Under the pieces are notes generated by a model. It was not told where the DNA came from, made no database searches, and was given only the letters and a program-made list of their open reading frames with translations. Below, piece by piece: positions 15,734 through 24,097 of a stretch of 64,000 nt of DNA (its first letter is position 1; each line of letters begins with the position of its first letter). The DNA comes from Methylotenera_A sp031422335 (GTDB lineage Bacteria > Pseudomonadota > Gammaproteobacteria > Burkholderiales > Methylophilaceae): assembly GCA_031422335.1 (NCBI GenBank), contig JANOQW010000033.1, positions 14,600-78,599 of the forward strand, in the 5' to 3' direction. The translations under genes were made by a program, and so were the position numbers.

Positions 15734-17125
15734 ATGATTAAAAAATTCTTGCAAAAAGTATTTAGCAAAAAAACTAAAGCCGAGTTAGCTATTAACAAGG
15801 CGGATGCAAGTGACACCAGCGCCGCCAAACGTATTCAAGTTAAAGCACACAAAATAGATAAAAACTTAATTTCGCCATCTGCACTAAAAACTTGCGATGG
15901 TTTACAAAAAGCGGGTTTTGAGGCGTTTATTGTTGGCGGCGCGGTGCGCGACTTGCTGCTAAATTACAAACCAAAAGACTTTGATATTGCCACCAACGCC
16001 ACGCCTGAAGAAGTGTATAAAATCTTCCGCAGAAGTCGTATTATTGGCAAGCGTTTTAGGTTAGTGCATGTGCTATGGGGTAATGAGACGATAGAGGTTT
16101 CTACGTTTCGTGGCCACCACTTAGCAGAGGGTGATGCTAAAACCAATGACAGCGGCCGTATTATTCGCGACAATATATTCGGTAGTTTAGAAGAAGACGC
16201 AGTGCGCCGCGATTTTACCGCCAACGCTTTGTATTACAACCCTGCCAACGAAGAAGTATTAGATTTTCACAATGGCGTAGCTGATTTACACGCCAATTTA
16301 TTGCGCATGATTGGCGACCCAACGACACGTTACCAAGAAGACCCAGTGCGTATGTTGCGCGCGGTGCGGCTATCTGCCAAGCTAGGCTTGAAGATTGAAA
16401 AAACCACCGAAGCGCCGATTCAAAAATTAGCTGATTTATTGCAAGATGTGCCACCCAGCCGCTTGTTTGATGAAATGCTAAAGTTATTTTTATCTGGCCA
16501 CGCAGTGGAGAGCATTAACGCGCTACGCGAGCAGCATCTGCACCATGGTTTGCTGCCATTATTAGATGTTGTTTTAGAGCAGCCATTGGGCGAAAAATTT
16601 GTGATGCTGGCGCTTAAAAATACCGATGATCGTATCCTCGTTGGTAAATCTAGCAACCCGAGCTTTTTGTTTGCTACGCTGCTGTGGCACGAAATGTTAG
16701 TGGCGTGGAAAAAATATCAAGCGCAAGAACACCACCCAATACCCGCGCTGCACATGGCGATGAATGAGGTGATTGATATTCAGGCCAGCAAAATGGCGAT
16801 ACATAATCGATTTACTGCCACCATGAAAGAAATTTGGGCCATGCAGCCACGTTTTGAGCAACGCGCAGGCAAACGGCCTTACGCGCTACTAACGCATCCG
16901 CGCTATCGCGCAGGTTACGATTTTTTACTGCTGCGTTGTGAGTCTGGCGAGATTGATATGGAACTGGGCGAATGGTGGACAGAGTTTGCAGATGCCAGCA
17001 CCGAGCGCCGTACCGAAATGCTGTTGCCCGACACTAGCCCGAAAAAGCGCCGCCGTAAACGCAAAAAACCTGCCAACAGCGATAAAAACTTATTAGAAAC
17101 TGTGGCGAGCGAGCATATTGACTAA
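15734..17125 (+). CDS. pcnB: Poly(A) polymerase I
   Basis: This nucleotidyltransferase adds 3' poly(A) tails to RNA and promotes decay. The 463-residue protein contains the class II nucleotidyltransferase signature AFIVGGAVRDLLL (about 58-70), the acidic DFDIATNA (about 77-84), VSTFRGHH, the DAVRRDFTANALYY block, and DPVRMLRAVRLSAKLGL. The C-terminus ends in a highly basic tail (KKRRRKRKKP), typical of PcnB rather than CCA-adding enzymes. It overlaps folK by eight bases, the usual pcnB-folK arrangement. Confidence 0.95.
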   Translation: MIKKFLQKVFSKKTKAELAINKADASDTSAAKRIQVKAHKIDKNLISPSALKTCDGLQKAGFEAFIVGGAVRDLLLNYKPKDFDIATNATPEEVYKIFRRSRIIGKRFRLVHVLWGNETIEVSTFRGHHLAEGDAKTNDSGRIIRDNIFGSLEEDAVRRDFTANALYYNPANEEVLDFHNGVADLHANLLRMIGDPTTRYQEDPVRMLRAVRLSAKLGLKIEKTTEAPIQKLADLLQDVPPSRLFDEMLKLFLSGHAVESINALREQHLHHGLLPLLDVVLEQPLGEKFVMLALKNTDDRILVGKSSNPSFLFATLLWHEMLVAWKKYQAQEHHPIPALHMAMNEVIDIQASKMAIHNRFTATMKEIWAMQPRFEQRAGKRPYALLTHPRYRAGYDFLLLRCESGEIDMELGEWWTEFADASTERRTEMLLPDTSPKKRRRKRKKPANSDKNLLETVASEHID

Positions 17126-17633
17126 GCGTGTTTTTATTGCACTTGGCAGCAATTTAGCGGGCGATTTAGACTGCCCTGCAAGCCAAGTACAGCGCGGCTT
17201 CCAGCGCATCAACAAAGTAGCAAAAACCAAGCTAATTAAGCAATCAAGTTTGTATCAAAGTGCAGCTGTGGGCTACAGCGAGCAGCCAGATTTTATTAAC
17301 GCCGTTGCTGAAGTTAGCACCCTACTATCCCCCCAAGATTTATTGGAAGCGCTACTTGCCATAGAAAATGCAGCTGGTCGTCAGCGCCCATTTGCCAACG
17401 CACCAAGAGAGCTGGATTTAGATTTATTGCTGTATGGTGATGTGATTTTGAACACAACAAAACTCACATTGCCGCATCCACGCATGTTTGAGCGCGCTTT
17501 TGTACTGCTGCCTTTAGCAGAAATTTCACCAAATTTAACATCTCCCAGCGGCGAGAATATTGTAAAATTAGCGCAAGCTTATCAAAACCAAGGCGTTAAA
17601 AAAATTGAAAAAAGTAAAAATTCAGATTTCTAA
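17118..17633 (+). CDS. folK: 2-amino-4-hydroxy-6-hydroxymethyldihydropteridine pyrophosphokinase
   Basis: FolK pyrophosphorylates the pterin intermediate of folate synthesis using ATP. The 171-residue protein opens RVFIALGSNLAGDL and holds the signature RQRPFANAPRELDLDLLLYG (about 93-112), then LPHPRMFERAFVLLPLAEI. The start is TTG at 17118 within the end of pcnB. A 92-bp repeat-like element separates it from the deoxynucleoside kinase gene. Confidence 0.95.
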   Translation: MTKRVFIALGSNLAGDLDCPASQVQRGFQRINKVAKTKLIKQSSLYQSAAVGYSEQPDFINAVAEVSTLLSPQDLLEALLAIENAAGRQRPFANAPRELDLDLLLYGDVILNTTKLTLPHPRMFERAFVLLPLAEISPNLTSPSGENIVKLAQAYQNQGVKKIEKSKNSDF

Positions 17634-17649
17634 GCTAGGTAAGGCGCGC

Positions 17650-17741
17650 GCCAAAAAATTGGACGTCGCATATGCTTTTATATGTGAGGATAATTTTTTG
17701 AAGCAGCAACGCTGCATAGCAACGAAAGGTGAATTTTTGGC
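17650..17741. repeat. MITE-like element ending at the deoxynucleoside kinase start codon
   Basis: The ends GCCAAAAAATT and AATTTTTGGC are inverted repeats. The interior (CGCATATG, TTATATGT, AGCAACGC, GCAACGAA) aligns with the right part of the larger element at 57719-57861. The right end touches the ATG at 17742, and the GAAAGG inside it is the best ribosome-binding candidate for that gene. Confidence 0.7.
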
Positions 17742-18389
17742 ATGAGTATATTCGACAAATTCCCCTACATCGTCATTGAAGGCCCTATCGGTAGTGGTAA
17801 AACTTCACTAGCACGCAGACTTTCAGAAAAGTTTGACGTGCAATTACTCAGCGAAAAAGCTGAAGCCAACCCATTTTTGCCACGCTTTTATCAAGATGCG
17901 CAGCGTTATGCCTTGCCGACGCAATTATTTTTTCTGTTTCAACGCTCGCGTGAAATTAGCGATATGACGCAACGCGACATGTTTAAGCAACCCACTGTAG
18001 CCGACTTTTTTTTGGATAAAGACCCGCTGTTTGCACGCTTAAACTTGGATGACGAAGAATATAATTTGTACCATCAAATTTATGCGCACTTGCAATTAAA
18101 ATCGCCACGGCCAGATTTAATTGTGTATCTGCAAACGCCAGTGGATGCGCTGGTGGAGCGCATTGAAGAGCGCAATATTAGTTACGAGCAAGAGATTCCG
18201 CACGAATATGTTGAGCGCTTGGCCGATGCCTATAGCGAGTTTTTTCACAAATATGATGCCTCACCGGTGTTGATTGTGAATAATGAAAAACTGAATATTA
18301 TTAAAGATGATAGCGCGCTAGATTTGCTGATTGAACGCATAGGCAAAATTAAAAGCAGCCGCGAATACTTTAACCCTAACTTTGACTAA
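17742..18389 (+). CDS. Deoxynucleoside kinase (deoxyadenosine/deoxyguanosine kinase type)
   Basis: This 215-residue protein salvages deoxynucleosides by ATP-dependent 5' phosphorylation. It has the P-loop EGPIGSGKTSLARRL (about 12-26), the ADFFLDKDPLFARLNL region and the DLIVYLQTPVDALVERIEER lid segment, matching bacterial dNK/Dgk-like kinases. Its position between folK and panB is a conserved order (folK-dNK-panB-panC) in many proteobacteria. The 5' leader consists entirely of the repeat element at 17650-17741. Substrate preference is not readable from sequence. Confidence 0.92.
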   Translation: MSIFDKFPYIVIEGPIGSGKTSLARRLSEKFDVQLLSEKAEANPFLPRFYQDAQRYALPTQLFFLFQRSREISDMTQRDMFKQPTVADFFLDKDPLFARLNLDDEEYNLYHQIYAHLQLKSPRPDLIVYLQTPVDALVERIEERNISYEQEIPHEYVERLADAYSEFFHKYDASPVLIVNNEKLNIIKDDSALDLLIERIGKIKSSREYFNPNFD

Positions 18390-18404
18390 ATTTTAATCTC
18401 TAGA

Positions 18405-19232
18405 ATGTCATTAGAAAACCTTCAAAACAAAGCAAAAGCAGGTGAAAAGATCGCCATGCTCACTTGTTACGATGCAACTTTTTCCAAGCTAATGGAATAC
18501 GCAGGCGTCGATATGCTACTGGTGGGCGACTCGCTGGGCATGGTGCTGCAAGGTGCCGAAAATACGCTAAACGTGAGCATGCACCACATGACGTACCACA
18601 CTAAAATGGTAAAAAATGGCGCACCCAACACCGTGATTATGGCCGACATGCCAATAGGCAGTTACGAGCAAGATAACGAAGCCGCCTATAAAAACGCGTT
18701 GTGGCTGATGAAAAGTGGCGCGCACTTGGTGAAATTTGAAGGTGGCGGCAAACGTGTAGAAACCGCGCGCTACTTAGTGCAGCACGGCATACCTGTATGC
18801 GCACATTTGGGTTTTACGCCGCAATCGGTGAATCAATTAGGTGGCTACAAAATTCAAGGTAAAACGCAAGAATCTGCCAAGCAAATTTTGCAAGATGCTA
18901 AAGATATGAGTGAAGCTGGGGCAAGCTTTGTTTTGCTAGAAATGGTGCCTGCGGCGTTGGCCAAACAAATTACCGAGAGCATTAGCTGCCCTACCATAGG
19001 CATTGGTGCCGGCGTTGATTGCAGCGGGCAGGTGCTTGTTTTGCAAGATTTATTGGGGATTTATACGGGCGCCGCCAATAAAAACCCCGCCGAATTTAAA
19101 AACCCACGATTTGTGCGTAATTTTTTACAAGATAGCGCTGTAAATGGTGAAGCGAGTTTACAAAATGCAGTAGCGGCCTATGTAAAAGCGGTGAAAGACA
19201 AAAGCTTTCCTGCGCTAGAACATAGTTATTAA
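18405..19232 (+). CDS. panB: 3-methyl-2-oxobutanoate hydroxymethyltransferase
   Basis: This is the first committed step of pantothenate synthesis: transfer of a hydroxymethyl group from 5,10-methylene-THF to 2-oxoisovalerate. The 275-residue protein includes MLTCYDATFSKLMEYAGVD, LVGDSLGMVLQG (metal-binding Asp), MADMPIGSYEQ, HLGFTPQSVNQLGGYK and IGIGAGVDCSGQVLV, all strongly conserved. It lies 15 bases after the kinase. panC normally follows directly; here a palindromic repeat and two minus-strand genes separate them by about 2.1 kb. Confidence 0.97.
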   Translation: MSLENLQNKAKAGEKIAMLTCYDATFSKLMEYAGVDMLLVGDSLGMVLQGAENTLNVSMHHMTYHTKMVKNGAPNTVIMADMPIGSYEQDNEAAYKNALWLMKSGAHLVKFEGGGKRVETARYLVQHGIPVCAHLGFTPQSVNQLGGYKIQGKTQESAKQILQDAKDMSEAGASFVLLEMVPAALAKQITESISCPTIGIGAGVDCSGQVLVLQDLLGIYTGAANKNPAEFKNPRFVRNFLQDSAVNGEASLQNAVAAYVKAVKDKSFPALEHSY

Positions 19233-19246
19233 AGTTATCATTTAAA

Positions 19247-19297
19247 GCATGGATATTGGAATGCCCTGCAATCCAATATCCATGCGGCCTGCAGGGA
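19247..19297. repeat. Double copy of the palindromic repeat after panB
   Basis: A full copy (19261-19296, arms ATGCCCTGCA and TGCAGGGA) is preceded by an inverted core GCATGGATATTGGA at 19247-19260. The two cores form a perfect 14-bp inverted repeat with an 11-base loop between the convergent panB and FAD-oxidoreductase genes, a position where it could act as a bidirectional terminator. Confidence 0.9.
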
Positions 19298-19348
19298 GTT
19301 TTTTATCCACAGTTTTATCACTAGTTTTAAATAAATAAAATATATGGT

Positions 19349-20611
19349 TTACAAACTGGGCGGTGCATTTTTATTTTCAGTTTTCGATGCAAAGTAATGA
19401 TCTAATGAGGATGCGTTAAATCGCTTAATTGAAAACTCATCAATATTATATTGTTTTGATTTACCGTAAATCGCAACTTCTGCAATGATCTCACCAAAAA
19501 TTGGCGCATACTTTAGCGCCTGGCCAGCACCTAAACAATGCACTAGGTTATTTATTTTATCATCGTTACCTAAAATAAAATTTAAATCAGGGGTAATATC
19601 AAAAAATGATGTATAGCCCCCAATAAAAACAGGCGCCTCAATCTTAGGAAAGCGATTTTTTATTTTTTCTGCATAATCATCTACCGTGGCTTGCGGTAAA
19701 TTTAGATATTCATTATCGTAAATATTGTCTGGCGCTAAGTTTTTCTCTTCTTCTAAAAAATTCTCAGCTATTTTGGCAGTGATGCGTTCGCGTGGTTGAT
19801 GCATGTGTATGACCGAACCTGGCATGCGCCTAAAATAAGCCTTATTGACATAATCGGCAATAATGGGAGACTCGTGATTTAATTTAGAGTTACCCACTAA
19901 CCACTTACCTATGCATACTGGCTCAAGCTTTACTGGTATTGTTATGCCGCAAGCTTCAAATATTTTGCTGCTCCAAGCGCCAGCAGCATTAATCACCTTG
20001 CCAGGCTCAAAAATACCCTTATTAGTGACGATGTGCGAAATGCTGCCTGCGTCAGTTTTAATCTGTGTAATGGCAGTCGATTCATACACAGCCACATTGG
20101 TCAGCATGATGGCATTGCTCACCGATTCAGTTAAATCACTTACATTAAGCTGAATGGCTTTGGGCTCATAAAAATAGCGCTCAAACGCATCGGTGTGAAT
20201 CACATCTTTGGTCAGCAACTGCACCGTCTCTTGATTAATTTCTTCAAAATCTATTTTGAGTGCTTTCATATGGTTCGAAATCTCTTGCCATGGGTCACAA
20301 TCTTCTGGATTTTTAGGCTTTGCACCAATCCAAACAGCCCCGGTTTTTTCGTAACTGGATGTAATACCCCAATATTTCTCTAAGTTTTTCCACATATCAA
20401 TGGCTTCAGATGCCATTTGTGCTGCTAAAGAGGATGAATTTGCTGCACGTATGAGCCCACTATGCCTAGAGCTTAAGCCAGCACATATGACTTTTTTTTC
20501 GATTAATACAATTTTTTTATTGTAGTTAGTTTTTTTTGCCAATGAAATTGCGCAAGCCACGCCTAAAATTCCACCCCCTACAATTAAATAATCACATTTA
20601 ATATTTGCCAT
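19349..20611 (-). CDS. FAD-dependent oxidoreductase (DAO / sarcosine-oxidase-like family)
   Basis: The 420-residue protein starts with the FAD-binding Rossmann motif DYLIVGGGILGVACAISLA (GxGxxG at about 12-17) and has SSRHSGLIRAANSS, VINAAGAWSSKI (about 207-218), and a C-terminal CLGAGQALKYAP. This is the layout of D-amino acid/glycine/sarcosine oxidases and dehydrogenases that oxidise secondary or primary amines. The substrate is unknown; amine oxidation would suit a methylotroph, but that is inference. It is noticeably AT-rich, stands on the opposite strand and splits panB from panC, suggesting later insertion. Confidence 0.88.
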   Translation of the reverse strand: MANIKCDYLIVGGGILGVACAISLAKKTNYNKKIVLIEKKVICAGLSSRHSGLIRAANSSSLAAQMASEAIDMWKNLEKYWGITSSYEKTGAVWIGAKPKNPEDCDPWQEISNHMKALKIDFEEINQETVQLLTKDVIHTDAFERYFYEPKAIQLNVSDLTESVSNAIMLTNVAVYESTAITQIKTDAGSISHIVTNKGIFEPGKVINAAGAWSSKIFEACGITIPVKLEPVCIGKWLVGNSKLNHESPIIADYVNKAYFRRMPGSVIHMHQPRERITAKIAENFLEEEKNLAPDNIYDNEYLNLPQATVDDYAEKIKNRFPKIEAPVFIGGYTSFFDITPDLNFILGNDDKINNLVHCLGAGQALKYAPIFGEIIAEVAIYGKSKQYNIDEFSIKRFNASSLDHYFASKTENKNAPPSL

Positions 20612-20788
20612 TGATTATGCCGCCCAGTATTTTTATTTATACGCAACAGATTAGGTATTATTCGGCTTCGTATTCACTAAATTGTAAATTGATTAATATA
20701 CAAGTTAGTATAGGCTATGTTGACTAAAATTAGTTCATCAGCTTGCCAAGTAAGAAAATGTAAGCTTTGAAAACTGAAATATGAGTGA

Positions 20789-21280
20789 TTACTTGCACGC
20801 CACAGCTGTTAGCACGTCAGAGTATTTGGCTTGGTTCACATCTTTGTAGGTTAAATTGCCGTTGTACTTTAAATCTTGCAGCTCACCAATTTTTATCTGC
20901 AGCTTGCCATCTTCAATCTTCATCACTTTAGTTTCGGTTTGCTGGTTGCCTTCAATCATATAGTCATACATTAAATCCAGCTCGCCAGCATCGTTTACAG
21001 CGCCTTGCAAGGTGCCGCGCGCGCTATCTTTTTGGTAGGGAATCCAATCCATTTTGCCTGTGATAGCGCTGCCTAAAATAGTCAGCTGCACATCGGTTAC
21101 ATCCTGATTGAATCGCTTGCTAAAACAATAAGTACCGTCTTTTAAAGTAATTGAAGTAGCTTCATTTGTTGTTTTTTCAGGCGCGGTAGAAGGCGCATGG
21201 GTATTGGCTTCTGGAGCATCTATTTTATTGCATGCTGTAAGCAAAAAAAGGCAAAATATGACGAAAAATGTATAGCGCAT
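20789..21280 (-). CDS. Small predicted lipoprotein
   Basis: The 163-residue protein begins MRYTFFVIFCLFLLTAC, a signal peptide with lipobox ending at Cys17, followed by a Pro/Thr-rich linker. The C-terminal part (GTYCFSKRFNQDVTDVQLTI, MDWIPYQKDSARGTLQG) looks like a strand-rich barrel-like domain. I chose the ATG at 21280 because it starts the signal peptide and is preceded by AAGGAT; upstream in-frame codons overlap panC. I recognise no family with certainty. It is divergent from panC. Confidence 0.82.
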   Translation of the reverse strand: MRYTFFVIFCLFLLTACNKIDAPEANTHAPSTAPEKTTNEATSITLKDGTYCFSKRFNQDVTDVQLTILGSAITGKMDWIPYQKDSARGTLQGAVNDAGELDLMYDYMIEGNQQTETKVMKIEDGKLQIKIGELQDLKYNGNLTYKDVNQAKYSDVLTAVACK

Positions 21281-21340
21281 AGCATCCTTAGCAATTAAAA
21301 ACAAAGGTGATGTATGCATTATCTGCGCTAAAATAGGCAT

Positions 21341-22237
21341 ATGCAAATTATTCACACGGTTGCCGAGCTTCGCTCAGCGCTTAACGGCATATCAACTATA
21401 GGCCAAAAGATTGGTTTTGTTCCTACCATGGGAAATCTACATGCGGGGCATATTCACCTAGTGAAGCTAGCAAAACAACATGCAAATATGGTAGTAGCGA
21501 GCATTTTTGTAAACCCGCTGCAATTTAGCCCAACTGAGGATTTAAGCGCTTATCCGCGCACTTTAGAGGCGGATTATGAGAAATTAGAAGCTGCAGGGTG
21601 CGATATTGTGTTTGTGCCAACTGTGGCTGAAGTTTACGCCGACTTCGATGGCGAAAACCTCAACCAAAGTATGACCATTGACCCGCCACCCATTGCCAAT
21701 GTACTGTGCGGCGCCACACGTTTCAAGCATTTCGCGGGCGTGGCAACGGTGGTAATGAAGTTATTTAATATCGTTTTTTATAATACAGTGCAGCCTAATA
21801 TTGCAGTATTTGGCAAAAAAGATTTTCAGCAATTATTTATTATTAAACAAATGGTGGCGCAGTTTAACTTGCCAATTGAGATTATGGCGGGCGAAACCGT
21901 GCGCGAGGCCAATGGCTTGGCGCTTAGCTCGCGTAATGGTTATTTAAATGAGGTTCAGCGCAGCGCTGCTAGCCAATTAAATAGCGCCTTGCAGGGCATT
22001 GTTAATCGTATTAAAAATGGTGATGACGATTTTTTAGCACTCGAAATTGCAGCCAGCCAAAACCTGATGCAACAAGGCTGGGAGGTAGATTATGTTTCGG
22101 TGCGTTCTGCCAGTACGCTGCAACCAGCAACCACGCAAGACAACGATTTAGTGGTGCTGGGCGCTGCCAAAATTACCAATAAAACCTCGGGTAAAACGCG
22201 CTTAATCGATAATATAGAATTATGTATAACTGATTGA
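21341..22237 (+). CDS. panC: Pantothenate synthetase
   Basis: PanC condenses pantoate and beta-alanine with ATP. The 298-residue protein has GFVPTMGNLHAGHIHLVKLA (HxGH-type ATP motif, about 26-45), VASIFVNPLQFSPTEDLSAY, FGKKDFQQLFIIKQMV and the LALSSRNGYL signature. Just downstream is panD, which makes its beta-alanine substrate. The spacing between the divergent lipoprotein and panC is only 60 bp, so their promoters must overlap. Confidence 0.96.
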   Translation: MQIIHTVAELRSALNGISTIGQKIGFVPTMGNLHAGHIHLVKLAKQHANMVVASIFVNPLQFSPTEDLSAYPRTLEADYEKLEAAGCDIVFVPTVAEVYADFDGENLNQSMTIDPPPIANVLCGATRFKHFAGVATVVMKLFNIVFYNTVQPNIAVFGKKDFQQLFIIKQMVAQFNLPIEIMAGETVREANGLALSSRNGYLNEVQRSAASQLNSALQGIVNRIKNGDDDFLALEIAASQNLMQQGWEVDYVSVRSASTLQPATTQDNDLVVLGAAKITNKTSGKTRLIDNIELCITD

Positions 22238-22277
22238 TTAGCTTATAATTCTTCTTTTTTAATTTTCAAGGTAACGC

Positions 22278-22658
22278 ATGCAAAGAACCATGCTTAAATC
22301 TAAGCTGCATCGCGTTAATGTCACCCATAGCGAGCTGCATTACGAAGGCAGTTGCGCCATTGACGAGGCTTTGCTAGAAGCAGGAAATATTCGCGAATAC
22401 GAGAAAATTAGCATTTACAACGTAAGCAATGGTGAGCGTTTTAGCACTTATGCGATTCTAGCCGAGCGTCATTCTGGCATTATCTCGGTTAACGGCGCAG
22501 CAGCGCATAAAGCTAATCCTGGCGACATTATTATTATTGCCAGCTACGCGGTTTATCACGAAATTGAACTTGAAAAGTTTGCTCCCCAATTAGTGTATGT
22601 AGATGGTGACAACCGCATACAATCTCAACGTAACGCAATACCAATACAGGCCGCATAA
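22278..22658 (+). CDS. panD: Aspartate 1-decarboxylase
   Basis: This pyruvoyl enzyme makes beta-alanine from aspartate for pantothenate. The 126-residue proenzyme shows the self-cleavage site Gly24-Ser25 in YEGSCAID, the catalytic-site YNVSNGERFSTYAI, and the NGAAAHKANPGDIIIIASYA block. Ser25 becomes the pyruvoyl group. It abuts rsfS with no gap. PanD from proteobacteria lacking PanM often self-processes; whether that applies here cannot be told. Confidence 0.97.
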   Translation: MQRTMLKSKLHRVNVTHSELHYEGSCAIDEALLEAGNIREYEKISIYNVSNGERFSTYAILAERHSGIISVNGAAAHKANPGDIIIIASYAVYHEIELEKFAPQLVYVDGDNRIQSQRNAIPIQAA

Positions 22659-23072
22659 ATGAACAAAGACAGCACAATAAAAGATACCGTACAATTAAAC
22701 CTAGCAAAAGTAGAAACAGCCTATTTAGATGGCATGAAGCAAGCCGTTATCGACGCGCTAGAAGACATTAAAGGCTTTGATATTAGCGTGATGGATGTGC
22801 GCAAGCTCACCAATATTACCAACTATATGATTGTGGCTTCGGCCACATCAAGCCGTCAAGCCAAAGCCATGGGCGATAACGTCCGCGAAAAAATGAAAGA
22901 AAAAGGTTACGACATTCGCGGCACCGAGGGCGAAAAAGAAGGCGAATGGGTGTTGGTAGATTTAAACGATATTGTGGTGCATATTATGGTGCCTGCCACC
23001 CGCGCCTATTACAACTTAGAGCAATTATGGGGCGATGCAGAAGCACGTCGTGGGCATGTTAAACCTGGCTAA
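22659..23072 (+). CDS. rsfS: Ribosomal silencing factor RsfS
   Basis: RsfS binds ribosomal protein uL14 and blocks subunit joining under starvation. The 137-residue protein has the conserved ALEDIKGFDISVMDVRKLTN, MIVASATSSRQAKAMGDNV and EGEKEGEWVLVDLNDIVVHI blocks. In most proteobacteria it follows nadD; here panD is directly upstream with contiguous stop and start codons, linking it to the pantothenate genes. rlmH follows, as usual. Confidence 0.95.
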   Translation: MNKDSTIKDTVQLNLAKVETAYLDGMKQAVIDALEDIKGFDISVMDVRKLTNITNYMIVASATSSRQAKAMGDNVREKMKEKGYDIRGTEGEKEGEWVLVDLNDIVVHIMVPATRAYYNLEQLWGDAEARRGHVKPG

Positions 23073-23103
23073 GACTGAGAAACCTAAAACTGAGAAATAA
23101 GCC

Positions 23104-23571
23104 ATGAAGCTGCGCATTATTAGCGTTGGCCACAAAATGCCCGCTTGGGTGCAAACAGCATGTGCTGAATATACCAAACGCATGCCACGCGAGTTGGCGA
23201 TTGAAGTTGTTGAAATAAAACCCGAAAAACGCGCTGCGGGTAACAGTACCGAAAACATACAAGCTATTGAAGCAAAACGCATTTTAGAAGCCGCAGGTGA
23301 CGATTTTTTAATTGCCTGTGATGAGCATGGAGTAGAGCTCACTACCACCAATCTTGCTGAAAAACTTGTCCATTGGCAAGCATTAGCGCGCGATGCTTGC
23401 TTTATCATCGGCGGTGCAGATGGCTTGCATAGCAGCTTAAAACAACGCGCAGACTTTTTATGGAGCCTGTCTAAGCTTACTCTGCCGCACGCCTTTGTGC
23501 GTGTGCTGTTATGCGAACAGCTCTATCGAGCATATTCCATCAATCAAAACCATCCTTATCACCGCGAATAA
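23104..23571 (+). CDS. rlmH: 23S rRNA (pseudouridine1915-N3)-methyltransferase
   Basis: RlmH is a SPOUT-fold SAM-dependent methyltransferase that methylates pseudouridine 1915 in helix 69 of 23S rRNA. The 155-residue protein contains the ISVGHKMPAWVQTACAEYTK opening, CFIIGGADGLHSSLKQRA (knot region, about 100-117) and the C-terminal RVLLCEQLYRAYSINQNHPY, with the conserved final histidine and tyrosine. The rsfS-rlmH pairing is widespread. Confidence 0.96.
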   Translation: MKLRIISVGHKMPAWVQTACAEYTKRMPRELAIEVVEIKPEKRAAGNSTENIQAIEAKRILEAAGDDFLIACDEHGVELTTTNLAEKLVHWQALARDACFIIGGADGLHSSLKQRADFLWSLSKLTLPHAFVRVLLCEQLYRAYSINQNHPYHRE

Positions 23572-23733
23572 ATACTTATCCAAAATTGGCGCACTGAAAT
23601 TGGCATATAAGATGCTTTATATACAACCTATGCGTCTAATAGTTTAAATTCAAGCCAAAAATGCTCCAAAAAAGTGATATGGCAGCCTTATTAGTCTCTT
23701 TTTGAGGCAATTCAAAAGATAAAGGATTTTATT

Positions 23734-24021
23734 GTGGATAACAAAACTTTAGTTTTACTTTCAAAATTTTCAGTTTCTGCAAGGAAAGTTATCGGCTCAG
23801 TCAATCCCGCCAAACTGATCAATGATAGCGAATACTGCACGGAAATATTTCAAAAAGTAGCAGAATTTGGAGATGAGGAGTTAATCATCTTATCGCTCGA
23901 GGTGCAAACGACGCTGGGCCTAGTGGCAGCAAATGTTAATGGTCAAAATACAGCGAAGATACTCTCTATTAAACCACCAAAAGCTGATGAGGAAAAATAT
24001 ATATATGGGGCCAGAGGCTAA
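23734..24021 (+). CDS. Uncharacterised small protein
   Basis: I do not recognise this 95-residue protein. It starts at a GTG preceded by AAAGGA, is soluble and mildly acidic, with a helix-rich middle (YCTEIFQKVAEFGDEELIIL) and a C-terminal lysine-rich tail. It stands alone between rlmH and the photolyase gene. The 160 bp upstream carry no clear structure beyond AT-rich sequence. The good ribosome-binding site and clean frame support it being real. Confidence 0.6.
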   Translation: MDNKTLVLLSKFSVSARKVIGSVNPAKLINDSEYCTEIFQKVAEFGDEELIILSLEVQTTLGLVAANVNGQNTAKILSIKPPKADEEKYIYGARG

Positions 24022-24097
24022 TTTATATTTAGTGTAAGTATGCATTAAATGATGGGGGTTTGTTAAACTAGACAGCCAATTATCTGTCTTCTTTAGT

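Noticed and set aside
23572..23733. Possible third copy of the MITE-like element (CCAAAATTGG ... TTTATATA)
   Set aside because: Similarity is limited to AT-rich words and the conserved GCAACGAA part is absent.
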